The notes under the pieces were generated by a model. That model worked only from the letters and a program-made list of their open reading frames with translations. It was not told the origin of the DNA and did not search any database. From Bifidobacterium breve (GTDB taxonomy: Bacteria > Actinomycetota > Actinomycetes > Mycobacteriales > Mycobacteriaceae), in contig CAMCWJ010000156.1 of the NCBI GenBank assembly GCA_945882475.1, positions 1 to 7,159 of the forward strand: a stretch of 7,159 nt of DNA. The letters are read 5' to 3'. A program made the position numbers and the translations under genes. Below, piece after piece: positions 1-5,275 of the stretch (positions are counted from its first letter, which is position 1; each line of letters opens with the position of its first letter).

Positions 1-1
1 C

Positions 2-820
2 GAGAAGCAGGCACTCGAGGCGGTCGATCGGATCGGCGTGCACACCGTGGCGCTCACCGGCACCGAGCGATTCGGCAGCCGGGGCATCCGGAGTCTGCTC
101 TGGGACCTGGAGTCCAAGGACGTCGACCTGATCGTCTCGCCCACGGCTACGCAGTTGGTCATGCGTCCGGTCCCGGGCTACTCGCTCATGCAGATTGAGC
201 GTCCCCGGTACCAGGAGGCCAAGCGCTTCCACAAGAAAGCGTTCGACATTCTCTTCGCCACCGGCGCCCTTCTGGTCGCGTCACCGGTCCTGCTGCTGTC
301 CGCCGCGGCCGTCAAGCTCACCAGCCGCGGCCCGGTGTTCTACAACGCGGAGCGGGTGGGACTCGACGGGAAGCCGTTCACCATGCACAAACTTCGCACC
401 ATGGTGGCCAACGCCGACGAACTGCTCGCCGACCTGGAGTCGCAGAACCAAAGCGATGGCGGGGTGTTGTTCAAGATCCAGAATGATCCGCGCATCACCA
501 CCGTCGGAAAGTTCCTGCGGCGCTTCAGCATCGATGAAATCCCGCAATTCTTCAACGTCCTCAAGGGCGAGATGTCGGTGGTGGGGCCACGCCCCCCACT
601 GCCTCGTGAGGTCGCCAACTACGACGGCGAGGCCCGACGGCGACTCCTGGTCCGGCCAGGCGTCACCGGGCTGTGGCAGGTGAGCGGCCGCTCAGACCTG
701 TCCTGGGACGACTCCGTGCGCCTGGATCTGTCCTACGTGGAGAACTGGTCCATGGGCACCGATCTGGTGATCATCCTCAAGACCGTGCGAGCCGTTCTGG
801 GCCGCTCGGGCGCGTACTGA
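2..820 (+). CDS. Polyprenyl glycosylphosphotransferase (bacterial sugar transferase family), 5' partial
   Basis: The reading frame is open from base 2 to a TGA at 818-820 (272 codons visible); the N-terminus lies outside the window. Counting from the first visible codon, residues 1-75 look like the tail of the soluble Rossmann-like domain found in long WbaP/CpsE-type enzymes. Residues 82-105 form a hydrophobic re-entrant or membrane helix. Residues 106-272 are the catalytic PF02397-type domain, with RGPVFYNAERVG (109-120), HKLRTM (129-134), NDPRITTVGKFLRR (161-174), SIDEIPQ (176-182), LKGEMSVVGPRP (187-198) and VRPGVTGLWQVSGRS (217-231). Family role: transfer of a sugar-1-phosphate from a nucleotide sugar to polyprenyl phosphate at the inner membrane, the first step of exopolysaccharide or glycan assembly. 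The donor sugar cannot be read from sequence. No glycan-pathway neighbour is visible here; the next features are convergent tRNAs. Confidence 0.93.
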   Translation, partial: EKQALEAVDRIGVHTVALTGTERFGSRGIRSLLWDLESKDVDLIVSPTATQLVMRPVPGYSLMQIERPRYQEAKRFHKKAFDILFATGALLVASPVLLLSAAAVKLTSRGPVFYNAERVGLDGKPFTMHKLRTMVANADELLADLESQNQSDGGVLFKIQNDPRITTVGKFLRRFSIDEIPQFFNVLKGEMSVVGPRPPLPREVANYDGEARRRLLVRPGVTGLWQVSGRSDLSWDDSVRLDLSYVENWSMGTDLVIILKTVRAVLGRSGAY

Positions 821-823
821 GAG

Positions 824-848
824 CGCCGCTGATCATCGCCCCGCGGCG
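824..848. terminator. Possible stem-loop between convergent transcripts
   Basis: CGCCGC at 824-829 is the exact reverse complement of GCGGCG at 843-848, leaving a 13-base loop. It starts 3 bases after the stop of the sugar transferase and lies 18 bases past the 3' end of tRNA-Phe, so it could stop transcription from either side. There is no T-run on either strand, so it is not a classic intrinsic terminator. In GC-rich DNA a 6-bp match can be chance. Confidence 0.25.
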
Positions 849-865
849 ACGCTGAACATCCCGGG

Positions 866-939
866 TGGCCAGGGCCGGGATCGAACCGGCGACCTTCCGC
901 TTTTCAGGCGGACGCTCGTACCAACTGAGCTACCTGGCC
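866..939 (-). tRNA. tRNA-Phe (anticodon GAA)
   Basis: The minus strand folds as a 74-nt cloverleaf. The acceptor is GGCCAGG (939-933) paired with CCTGGCC (873-867), followed by discriminator A at 866. The D arm has GCTC/GAGC. The anticodon stem is TCCGC/GCGGA around loop CTGAAAA, with anticodon GAA at 905-903. The T stem is GCCGG/CCGGC around TTCGATC. The next bases are CCC, so the 3' CCA is not encoded and must be added enzymatically. It is the last gene of a Glu-Asp-Phe cluster. Confidence 0.97.
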
Positions 940-980
940 GGAAGGCACGTTGCAAAGAACAACGCCGTGCCTCGCCGTGC

Positions 981-1057
981 TGGCGACCCTGACGGGACTC
1001 GAACCCGCGACCTCCGCCGTGACAGGGCGGCGCGCTAACCAACTGCGCCACAGGGCC
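981..1057 (-). tRNA. tRNA-Asp (anticodon GTC), CCA encoded
   Basis: The minus-strand cloverleaf has acceptor GGCCCTG (1057-1051) paired with CAGGGTC (991-985), including one G-U pair, and discriminator G at 984 as expected for tRNA-Asp. The anticodon stem is CCGCC/GGCGG around CTGTCAC, with anticodon GTC at 1023-1021. The T arm is GCGGG/CCCGT around TTCGAGT, with one G-U pair. Bases 983-981 read CCA, so this is the only one of the four tRNAs here whose 3' CCA is in the DNA. It lies 33 bases after tRNA-Glu and 41 bases before tRNA-Phe, consistent with one polycistronic precursor. Confidence 0.97.
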
Positions 1058-1090
1058 TTGCTGCACCACTCCGCGTTGCGGTGCCGTGCG

Positions 1091-1163
1091 TACCCCCTAC
1101 GGGATTCGAACCCGCGCTACCGCCTTGAAAGGGCGGCGTCCTAGGCCGCTAGACGAAGGGGGC
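1091..1163 (-). tRNA. tRNA-Glu (anticodon TTC)
   Basis: The minus-strand 73-nt cloverleaf begins GCCCCCTTCGTCTAG, the usual bacterial tRNA-Glu opening. The acceptor GCCCCCT (1163-1157) pairs with AGGGGGT (1098-1092) with a terminal G-U, and discriminator A is at 1091. The anticodon stem CCGCC/GGCGG encloses CTTTCAA, with anticodon TTC at 1129-1127. CCA is not encoded. It is the promoter-proximal gene of the Glu-Asp-Phe cluster. Confidence 0.97.
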
Positions 1164-1219
1164 CAGAGCCGAATCTCTCCGGGGTACTCACACAACCGAA
1201 CTACTTTGTAGCGGGATAA

Positions 1220-1249
1220 AGCTTAGGGCACGCGCGCCCCTATCCCCAA
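1220..1249 (-). promoter_or_regulatory. Candidate promoter for the Glu-Asp-Phe tRNA cluster
   Basis: On the minus strand TTGGGG (1249-1244) and TAAGCT (1225-1220) are separated by 18 bases. TAAGCT fits the actinobacterial TANNNT -10 pattern and TTGGGG a weak -35. This would start transcription near 1213, leaving a roughly 50-base leader before tRNA-Glu. Other TA-rich hexamers occur in the same interval, for example TTTATC just downstream, so the exact -10 is uncertain. Confidence 0.3.
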
Positions 1250-1274
1250 ACGGGGCCGCGACACCGGTGCGCAG

Positions 1275-1280
1275 TATCCT
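1275..1280 (+). promoter_or_regulatory. Candidate -10 element of tRNA-Lys
   Basis: TATCCT at 1275-1280 fits the TANNNT -10 pattern and sits 10 bases before the mature 5' end of tRNA-Lys, predicting a start near 1287 and a very short leader. No -35 resembling TTGACA is visible 16-19 bases upstream, which is common for mycobacterial promoters. Confidence 0.4.
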
Positions 1281-1290
1281 TTCGATCTGC

Positions 1291-1363
1291 GCCCCTATAG
1301 CTCAGTCGGTAGAGCTACGGACTTTTAATCCGCAGGTCCCAGGTTCGAGCCCTGGTGGGGGCA
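1291..1363 (+). tRNA. tRNA-Lys (anticodon TTT)
   Basis: The plus-strand 73-nt cloverleaf has acceptor GCCCCTA (1291-1297) paired with TGGGGGC (1356-1362), discriminator A at 1363, and D arm GCTC/GAGC. The anticodon stem is ACGGA/TCCGC around CTTTTAA, with anticodon TTT at 1324-1326. The T stem is CCAGG/CCTGG around TTCGAGC. The first anticodon-stem pair (A1317 with C1333) is a mismatch. CCA is not encoded. The gene is divergent from the Glu-Asp-Phe cluster and convergent with the MpaB-family gene, whose stop lies 30 bases away. Confidence 0.97.
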
Positions 1364-1393
1364 CTCTCATCGCCTCGTATCGTCATGGCGTCG

Positions 1394-2428
1394 TCATCGC
1401 GTCCGGGCCTGATCGCCGACCGGGCAGTAGTGAATCCCCTTGCCCCACTCCTGCGCCGGTGGCAGGTGCCGGGCCGGCGTCTGCGGCAGCGGATCGTCCG
1501 CGGGAATCCGGCCGGTGGCACGGTCCCAACCCGCACGTGCCCGCGGGTGCATTCGCCTCCGGCGCGGCAGGCACGCGAACGCCAGGTTCACCGTCCTGCC
1601 GAAGAACCGATGCAGACGCTCGTCACGCGGCGACCAGCGATACCCCATCAGTTCACGTACCGGTTGGTCATAGAGTCCCACTGTCAGCCACACCGCGAAA
1701 GGGCCCACCAAACGCAGGTGTGCCGACCACAACCAATCCGGGATCCATTGCGCAGTCGGCGGTTTCGGCATACTCGACAGATCAAGCACCGCACGGGCGG
1801 CCCAGGTGTTCTCCAGAACCTCACGGCACATTCGGTCCCAGTAGACCTCGAAATCGGCCCAGTTAGAAGGCACCGGCCGCATGCTCATCCCGTACATCGC
1901 GTACCACGTGACGTGCTCGTCAAAGAGTCGGCACTTGTCCGCGTTGCTCAACCCGCCGCCGAAGCGGTCGGCGGTGAGCACGGTGCCCATGAAGAAGGTG
2001 GCGTGCGCCCAGTAGAAGACGTCGGGATTCAACGCGCTGTAGCGGCGGCCCTGTTCGTCGGTGCCCTTGATGGGGATGTGGTAACCGCGGACCTCGGCCG
2101 CGGTGGTCGGCGCTCTATCACCGTCGAACACCACTCCGCCGATCGGGTAGAGCGAACGGAACAGTCGCGGGATCCGCTCGGTGAAGAAGATCGAATGGTC
2201 CTTGACCGCGGCACCGAGTTGGGGATGCATGTTCTGCATCGAGCCGGCCCACGGTCCCTGCAGCAGCCCGCGCCAATCGCCAAATAGCTTCCAGGTCAAC
2301 GAGTCCGGACCCAACGGCACCGGCACGCCCTCAAACTGCGGTGAACTGACCGGACAGCCGATGGCTACCGGATCCGCCGTGCCGTCGACACTGCCGTCAT
2401 GCCCACAGTGGGCTTCGTCAGCGTCCAA
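1394..2428 (-). CDS. DUF2236 / MpaB-family (rubber-oxygenase-like) protein, start uncertain
   Basis: The protein reads as the DUF2236 family, which includes fungal MpaB and bacterial latex-clearing proteins, heme enzymes that oxidatively cleave carbon-carbon double bonds. The specific substrate here is unknown. From the TTG used here (2428-2426, 344 aa), visible landmarks are EGVPVPLGPDSLTWK (33-47), FGDWRGLLQGPWAGSMQNMH (49-68), FYWAHATFFMG (138-148, a His/Thr motif), FDEHVTWYAMYGMSMRPVP (169-187) and WIPDWLW (228-234). The C-terminus is rich in Arg and Pro. No signal peptide is evident. No ATG is in frame near the expected N-terminus. In-frame choices are TTG 2428, GTG 2326 and GTG 2320; I chose TTG because conserved-looking sequence extends upstream of the GTGs. 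An ATG at 2400 is in another frame and stops after 11 codons. TTG lies 14 bases after the stop of the exported-protein gene, suggesting an operon. I recall a same-family gene near desA1 in M. tuberculosis (Rv0826), unverified. Confidence 0.85.
   Translation of the reverse strand: MDADEAHCGHDGSVDGTADPVAIGCPVSSPQFEGVPVPLGPDSLTWKLFGDWRGLLQGPWAGSMQNMHPQLGAAVKDHSIFFTERIPRLFRSLYPIGGVVFDGDRAPTTAAEVRGYHIPIKGTDEQGRRYSALNPDVFYWAHATFFMGTVLTADRFGGGLSNADKCRLFDEHVTWYAMYGMSMRPVPSNWADFEVYWDRMCREVLENTWAARAVLDLSSMPKPPTAQWIPDWLWSAHLRLVGPFAVWLTVGLYDQPVRELMGYRWSPRDERLHRFFGRTVNLAFACLPRRRRMHPRARAGWDRATGRIPADDPLPQTPARHLPPAQEWGKGIHYCPVGDQARTR
2401..2413. repeat. 13-bp inverted repeat near the MpaB-family gene start
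   Basis: GCCCAC-A-GTGGGC is a 6-bp-arm inverted repeat with a single central base. It lies just after the candidate TTG start and directly upstream of the out-of-frame ATG at 2400. It could be an operator half-site pair, a small RNA hairpin limiting translation, or coincidence. Confidence 0.4.
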
Positions 2429-2442
2429 GAGTGCCGACGGAC

Positions 2443-2898
2443 CTAGCCCGCGCTTTCGGCCGCGGCCTGTTCGGCAGCCGCCTGCTCGGCCTCGGCCTGC
2501 GCCTGTGCCTCGGCCTGCTGCTCGGCATACTGCTGCTCTGCCGCGGCCCGCGCCGCCCGGCCCTCCGGACTGCCGAGGGAGTTCCCGGGCACACCGGGAA
2601 GGGCGAACATGTAGTTGCAGTTCAGGTCGAGCAGCACCTTGCCGGAACTGTTGCCGCCGGCGTCGAGGAAACTCGCACTGCGCGACCCGCTGACAATGCA
2701 CGCGCCGGCGGGCAGGAAGCTGCCGAAACGAGTCGCCACCTGGTAGCTCTGACCGGAACTGCTGATCGCGTTCGCAGCGTCGGCGTAGGTCTGGCCGACG
2801 TACTCGTCGACCGCGGAGGCCGAACCGCTGCCGAAGACGGCGGCCAACGCTGCTGCACCGGCGACGCCGGCGATACCCCGGCACAGTGTCGTCTTCAC
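2443..2898 (-). CDS. Small exported protein with PASTA-like region and Ala/Gln/Glu-rich tail
   Basis: This 151-aa protein starts at GTG (2898-2896), with AGAGG 8 bases upstream as ribosome binding site. Residues 1-29 form a Sec signal peptide: Lys2/Arg7, a hydrophobic stretch GVAGAAALAAVFG, and a likely cut after SASA (29/30). Residues 31-72 resemble one PASTA repeat (VGQTYADAANAI, then a short strand and a Gly-rich turn). Mature Cys67 and Cys94 could form a disulfide. Residues 100-113 contain a Pro/Gly stretch ending in SPEGR. Residues 114-148 are almost only Ala, Gln and Glu, probably helical. I recognise the pattern as a mycobacterial secreted hypothetical protein, but no function is assigned. 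PASTA domains elsewhere bind peptidoglycan or muropeptides; whether this one does is inference. It precedes the MpaB-family gene by 14 bases and is divergent from desA1. Confidence 0.85.
   Translation of the reverse strand: MKTTLCRGIAGVAGAAALAAVFGSGSASAVDEYVGQTYADAANAISSSGQSYQVATRFGSFLPAGACIVSGSRSASFLDAGGNSSGKVLLDLNCNYMFALPGVPGNSLGSPEGRAARAAAEQQYAEQQAEAQAQAEAEQAAAEQAAAESAG
2461..2526. repeat. Low-complexity GCCTGCTCGGC-like tract
   Basis: Imperfect copies of gcctgctcggc / gcctcggcctg run through this stretch and encode, on the minus strand, the Ala/Gln/Glu-rich C-terminal tail of the exported protein. Such tracts are prone to length change by slippage, so the tail length may vary between strains. 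Confidence 0.5.
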
Positions 2899-2933
2899 GC
2901 CCGCTACCTCTCACTCCAGCTGTAGATGCCCGA

Positions 2934-2939
2934 AATATA
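2934..2939 (-). promoter_or_regulatory. Candidate -10 for the exported-protein/MpaB-family operon
   Basis: On the minus strand TATATT (2939-2934) fits the -10 consensus and predicts a start near 2928, giving a leader of about 30 bases that contains the AGAGG ribosome binding site. The best upstream hexamer at suitable spacing (TGCGGA, 2961-2956) is a weak -35. Confidence 0.45.
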
Positions 2940-2971
2940 CCGCCGGCCGCACGCATCCGCAGCCCCCGGGC

Positions 2972-2982
2972 GACATGCTGTC
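2972..2982. promoter_or_regulatory. Short palindrome in the divergent desA1 promoter region
   Basis: GACA-TGC-TGTC is a 4-bp-arm inverted repeat placed between the two divergent -10 elements, 11 bases upstream of the desA1 -35. A repressor of desaturase genes (MadR) is known in mycobacteria. I cannot confirm that this matches its operator, and the arms are short. Confidence 0.25.
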
Positions 2983-2993
2983 CCACATCACAC

Positions 2994-3023
2994 TTGAATG
3001 TCACCGCCGGACACAGATATATT
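2994..3023 (+). promoter_or_regulatory. desA1 promoter (TTGAAT - 18 bp - TATATT)
   Basis: TTGAAT (2994-2999) and TATATT (3018-3023) are near-consensus SigA-type elements with an 18-base spacer. Transcription would start near 3030, leaving a short leader of about 29 bases that carries GGAGGG at 3050-3055. This is an unusually strong-looking promoter for a GC-rich mycobacterial genome, fitting high expression of an essential lipid enzyme. Confidence 0.65.
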
Positions 3024-3058
3024 GGCAGGACCATTGGAACCGGAAACCTGGAGGGTCC

Positions 3059-4057
3059 ATGTCGCAAGACCTGCCCAACATCGAACTTCTGCGCGAGCTG
3101 GAGCCCGTCGCCGAGAAGCTGGTCAACCGGCACATGGCCATGACCAAAGAGTGGAGCCCGCACGACTACATCCCGTGGTCGGAGGGCAAGAACTACTACG
3201 CCCTCGGCGGCCAGGATTGGGATCCCGACCAGGCCAAGCTTTCCGAGGTCGCCCGCGTGGCCATGGTGCAGAACCTGCTCACCGAGGACAATCTGCCGTC
3301 CTACCACCGCGAGATCGCGATGAACTTCTCGATGGACGGACCGTGGGGCTACTGGGTTAACCGGTGGACCGCTGAGGAGAACCGACACGGCATCGCCATC
3401 CGCGATTACCTCGTCGTCACCCGTAACTGCGATCCGGTGGAACTTGAGGAACTGCGGGTCGAGCAGATGACCCGCGGGTTCTCCCCCGGCCAGAATCAGC
3501 AGGGCGACCTGTTCGCCGAAGGCGTCTTCGACTCGGTGATGTACGTCAGCTTCCAGGAACTGGCCACCCGGGTGTCGCACCGCAACACCGGTAAGGCCTG
3601 CAACGACCCGGTCGCTGAGCAGTTGCTTGCCCGGATCTCCAACGACGAGAACCTGCACATGATCTTCTACCGCGACATCAGCGAGGCCGGCTTCGAGATC
3701 GCGCCCAACCAGGCGATGCGATCGCTGCACCGGGTGCTGCGCAACTTCAAGATGCCCGGTTACACGGTGCCGGAGTTCCGGCGCAAGGCCGTGATCATCG
3801 CCGTCGGCGGTGTGTATGACCCGCGGATCCACCTCGACGACGTCGTGATGCCGGTGCTCAAGAAGTGGCGCATCTTCGAGCGAGACGACTTCACCGGCGA
3901 GGCCGCCGCACTGCGCGACGACCTCGGCAAGCTGATCGAGGAACTCCAGGAAACATGCGAGAAGTTCGAGGACGCCAAGGCCCGTCGGCTGGAGCGAGAG
4001 GTCCGCAAGGCCGAGAAGCTGTCCGCCAAGTCGGTGTTGGCCGGAGCGGCGTCGTAG
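3059..4057 (+). CDS. desA1: Acyl-[acyl-carrier-protein] desaturase DesA1
   Basis: This 332-aa soluble acyl-ACP desaturase uses a diiron centre, O2 and reduced ferredoxin-type electrons to place a cis double bond in ACP-bound fatty acyl chains. In mycobacteria DesA1 serves mycolic acid (meromycolate) synthesis and is essential in tested species. Ligand motifs are Glu76 (TEDNLP), EENRH at 106-110 (Glu107, His110), Glu167 (SFQEL), and DENLH at 196-200 (Glu197, His200), a complete set. The stretches IPWSEGKNYYALGGQDWDPD and HRNTGKACNDPVA are typical of mycobacterial DesA1. The start ATG at 3059 is chosen because GGAGGG ends 3 bases before it and the N-terminus aligns with the remembered family start. 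The frame is also open back to an ATG at 2975, but that lies upstream of the promoter. The C-terminal 50 residues are charged and helical. DesA2 is the main alternative paralogue, but the complete ligand set and the downstream dus gene favour DesA1. Confidence 0.93.
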   Translation: MSQDLPNIELLRELEPVAEKLVNRHMAMTKEWSPHDYIPWSEGKNYYALGGQDWDPDQAKLSEVARVAMVQNLLTEDNLPSYHREIAMNFSMDGPWGYWVNRWTAEENRHGIAIRDYLVVTRNCDPVELEELRVEQMTRGFSPGQNQQGDLFAEGVFDSVMYVSFQELATRVSHRNTGKACNDPVAEQLLARISNDENLHMIFYRDISEAGFEIAPNQAMRSLHRVLRNFKMPGYTVPEFRRKAVIIAVGGVYDPRIHLDDVVMPVLKKWRIFERDDFTGEAAALRDDLGKLIEELQETCEKFEDAKARRLEREVRKAEKLSAKSVLAGAAS

Positions 4058-4092
4058 TCCAGGCCCCGCCGGCCCGACCGGCCACCACCGGG

Positions 4093-5226
4093 TTGCGTAT
4101 CGGCTCTTTGACCCTGCGCAGCCCGGTTGTTCTGGCACCCATGGCCGGGGTCACCAACGTCGCCTTCCGCACCCTGTGCCGCGAGCTTGAACTCACCCGC
4201 GCGGGAACCGTCAGCGGCCTCTATGTCTGCGAAATGGTCACCGCCCGGGCACTTGTCGAGCGTCACCCGGTCACCATGCACATGACCACGTTCGGCCCGG
4301 CGGAGTCGCCGCGGTCTCTGCAGCTCTATACCGTCGATCCGGCGACCACCTACGACGCCGCGAAGATGATCGTCGAGGAGGATCTCGCCGACCACATCGA
4401 CATGAACTTCGGCTGCCCGGTTCCCAAGGTGACCCGCCGTGGCGGTGGCGCGGCCCTGCCGTACAAACGCCGGCTTTTCGGCGAGATCGTCGCGGCGGCG
4501 GTGCGCGCCACCGAGGGCACCTCGGTCCCGGTGACCGTCAAGTTCCGCGTCGGTATCGACGACGACCACCACACCCACCTCGACGCCGGTCGCATCGCCG
4601 AGGAACAGGGCGCGGCCGCCGTCGCCCTGCATGCCCGCACCGCCGCCCAGCGCTACTCGGGTGCGGCCGATTGGGAGCAGATCGGCCGGCTCAAAGAATC
4701 GGTGACCTCGATTCCGGTCCTGGGCAACGGAGACATCTTCGAGGCACCCGACGCGCTCGCGATGATGGCCGCAACCGGGTGCGACGGTGTGGTCATCGGC
4801 CGCGGCTGCCTGGGCCGGCCGTGGTTGTTCGCGGAGTTGTCGGCGGCGTTCCGCGGGACGGCCGCACCGACGCCGCCCAGCCTTGGCGAGGTAACCGACA
4901 TCATCCGTCGGCACGCTGCGCTGCTGGCCGACCACTTCGGTGAGGACAAGGGCATGCGTGACATCCGCAAACACGTCGCCTGGTACCTGCACGGCTTTCC
5001 GGCAGGCTCCGATCTGCGTCGGGCATTGGCCCTGGTGAAGACCCTCGGCGAGTTGGATCGCCTCCTTGAGGGTCTCGACCGTGACGTGGCGTTTCCGGTC
5101 GCCGCGACCGGCGCCCGCGGACGCCAGGGGTCCACCGCCGCGGTGTCCCTGCCGCAGGGCTGGCTCGACGATCCCGACGACACAGAGGTGCCGGTCGGGG
5201 CCGACGTCATGAGTTCAGGGGGCTGA
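4093..5226 (+). CDS. dus: tRNA-dihydrouridine synthase (Dus family, NifR3/DusB-like)
   Basis: This FMN-dependent enzyme reduces specific uridines to dihydrouridine in tRNA with NADPH. From the TTG at 4093 (377 aa), the N-terminal TIM barrel shows SPVVLAPMAGVTN (10-22, FMN binding), MNFGCPVPKV (104-113) with catalytic Cys108, VTVKFRVG (147-154) with Lys150, ALHART (178-183) with His180, GNGDI (211-215) and GRGCLGRPWLF (236-246). The helical tRNA-binding domain follows from about 262, with GEDKGMRDIRKHVAWYLHGF. The start is not certain. The frame is open upstream through the end of desA1, but no in-frame ATG or GTG lies between the desA1 stop and 4093. TTG gives MRIGSLTLRSPVVLAPMAG, which closely parallels the known E. 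coli DusB N-terminus. No clear ribosome binding site precedes it, so translation may be coupled to desA1, which ends 35 bases upstream. The order desA1-dus-LCP matches the remembered M. tuberculosis Rv0824c-Rv0822c. Confidence 0.93.
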   Translation: MRIGSLTLRSPVVLAPMAGVTNVAFRTLCRELELTRAGTVSGLYVCEMVTARALVERHPVTMHMTTFGPAESPRSLQLYTVDPATTYDAAKMIVEEDLADHIDMNFGCPVPKVTRRGGGAALPYKRRLFGEIVAAAVRATEGTSVPVTVKFRVGIDDDHHTHLDAGRIAEEQGAAAVALHARTAAQRYSGAADWEQIGRLKESVTSIPVLGNGDIFEAPDALAMMAATGCDGVVIGRGCLGRPWLFAELSAAFRGTAAPTPPSLGEVTDIIRRHAALLADHFGEDKGMRDIRKHVAWYLHGFPAGSDLRRALALVKTLGELDRLLEGLDRDVAFPVAATGARGRQGSTAAVSLPQGWLDDPDDTEVPVGADVMSSGG

Positions 5227-5275
5227 GCCGGGCAGGTTTCGGCCACCTAGCGTGCTCTCAGGTCAGGAACGTACG

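Noticed and set aside
833..1144. Short open frames running through the tRNA genes on both strands
   Set aside because: They translate structural RNA genes; the peptides contain the translated tRNA motifs often misannotated as proteins.
1317..1333. A-C mismatch in the tRNA-Lys anticodon stem as a sign of decay
   Set aside because: All other arms pair perfectly and loop and anticodon are canonical; a single mismatch at pair 27-43 is tolerated in functional tRNAs.
1355..2287. Plus-strand 310-codon open frame opposite the MpaB-family gene
   Set aside because: Arg/Pro/His-rich shadow composition and starts inside tRNA-Lys; no domain or ribosome binding site.
1394..4138. A 914-codon minus-strand open frame covering the MpaB-like gene, the exported-protein gene and all of desA1
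   Set aside because: Only the downstream third looks like a protein family. The rest is antisense to desA1 and out of frame with the exported protein, an open-frame artefact of GC-rich codon use.
3760..4992. 410-codon minus-strand open frame opposite desA1 and dus
   Set aside because: Low-complexity Arg/Gly/Val/Asp composition typical of shadow frames; the plus-strand genes carry full catalytic motifs.
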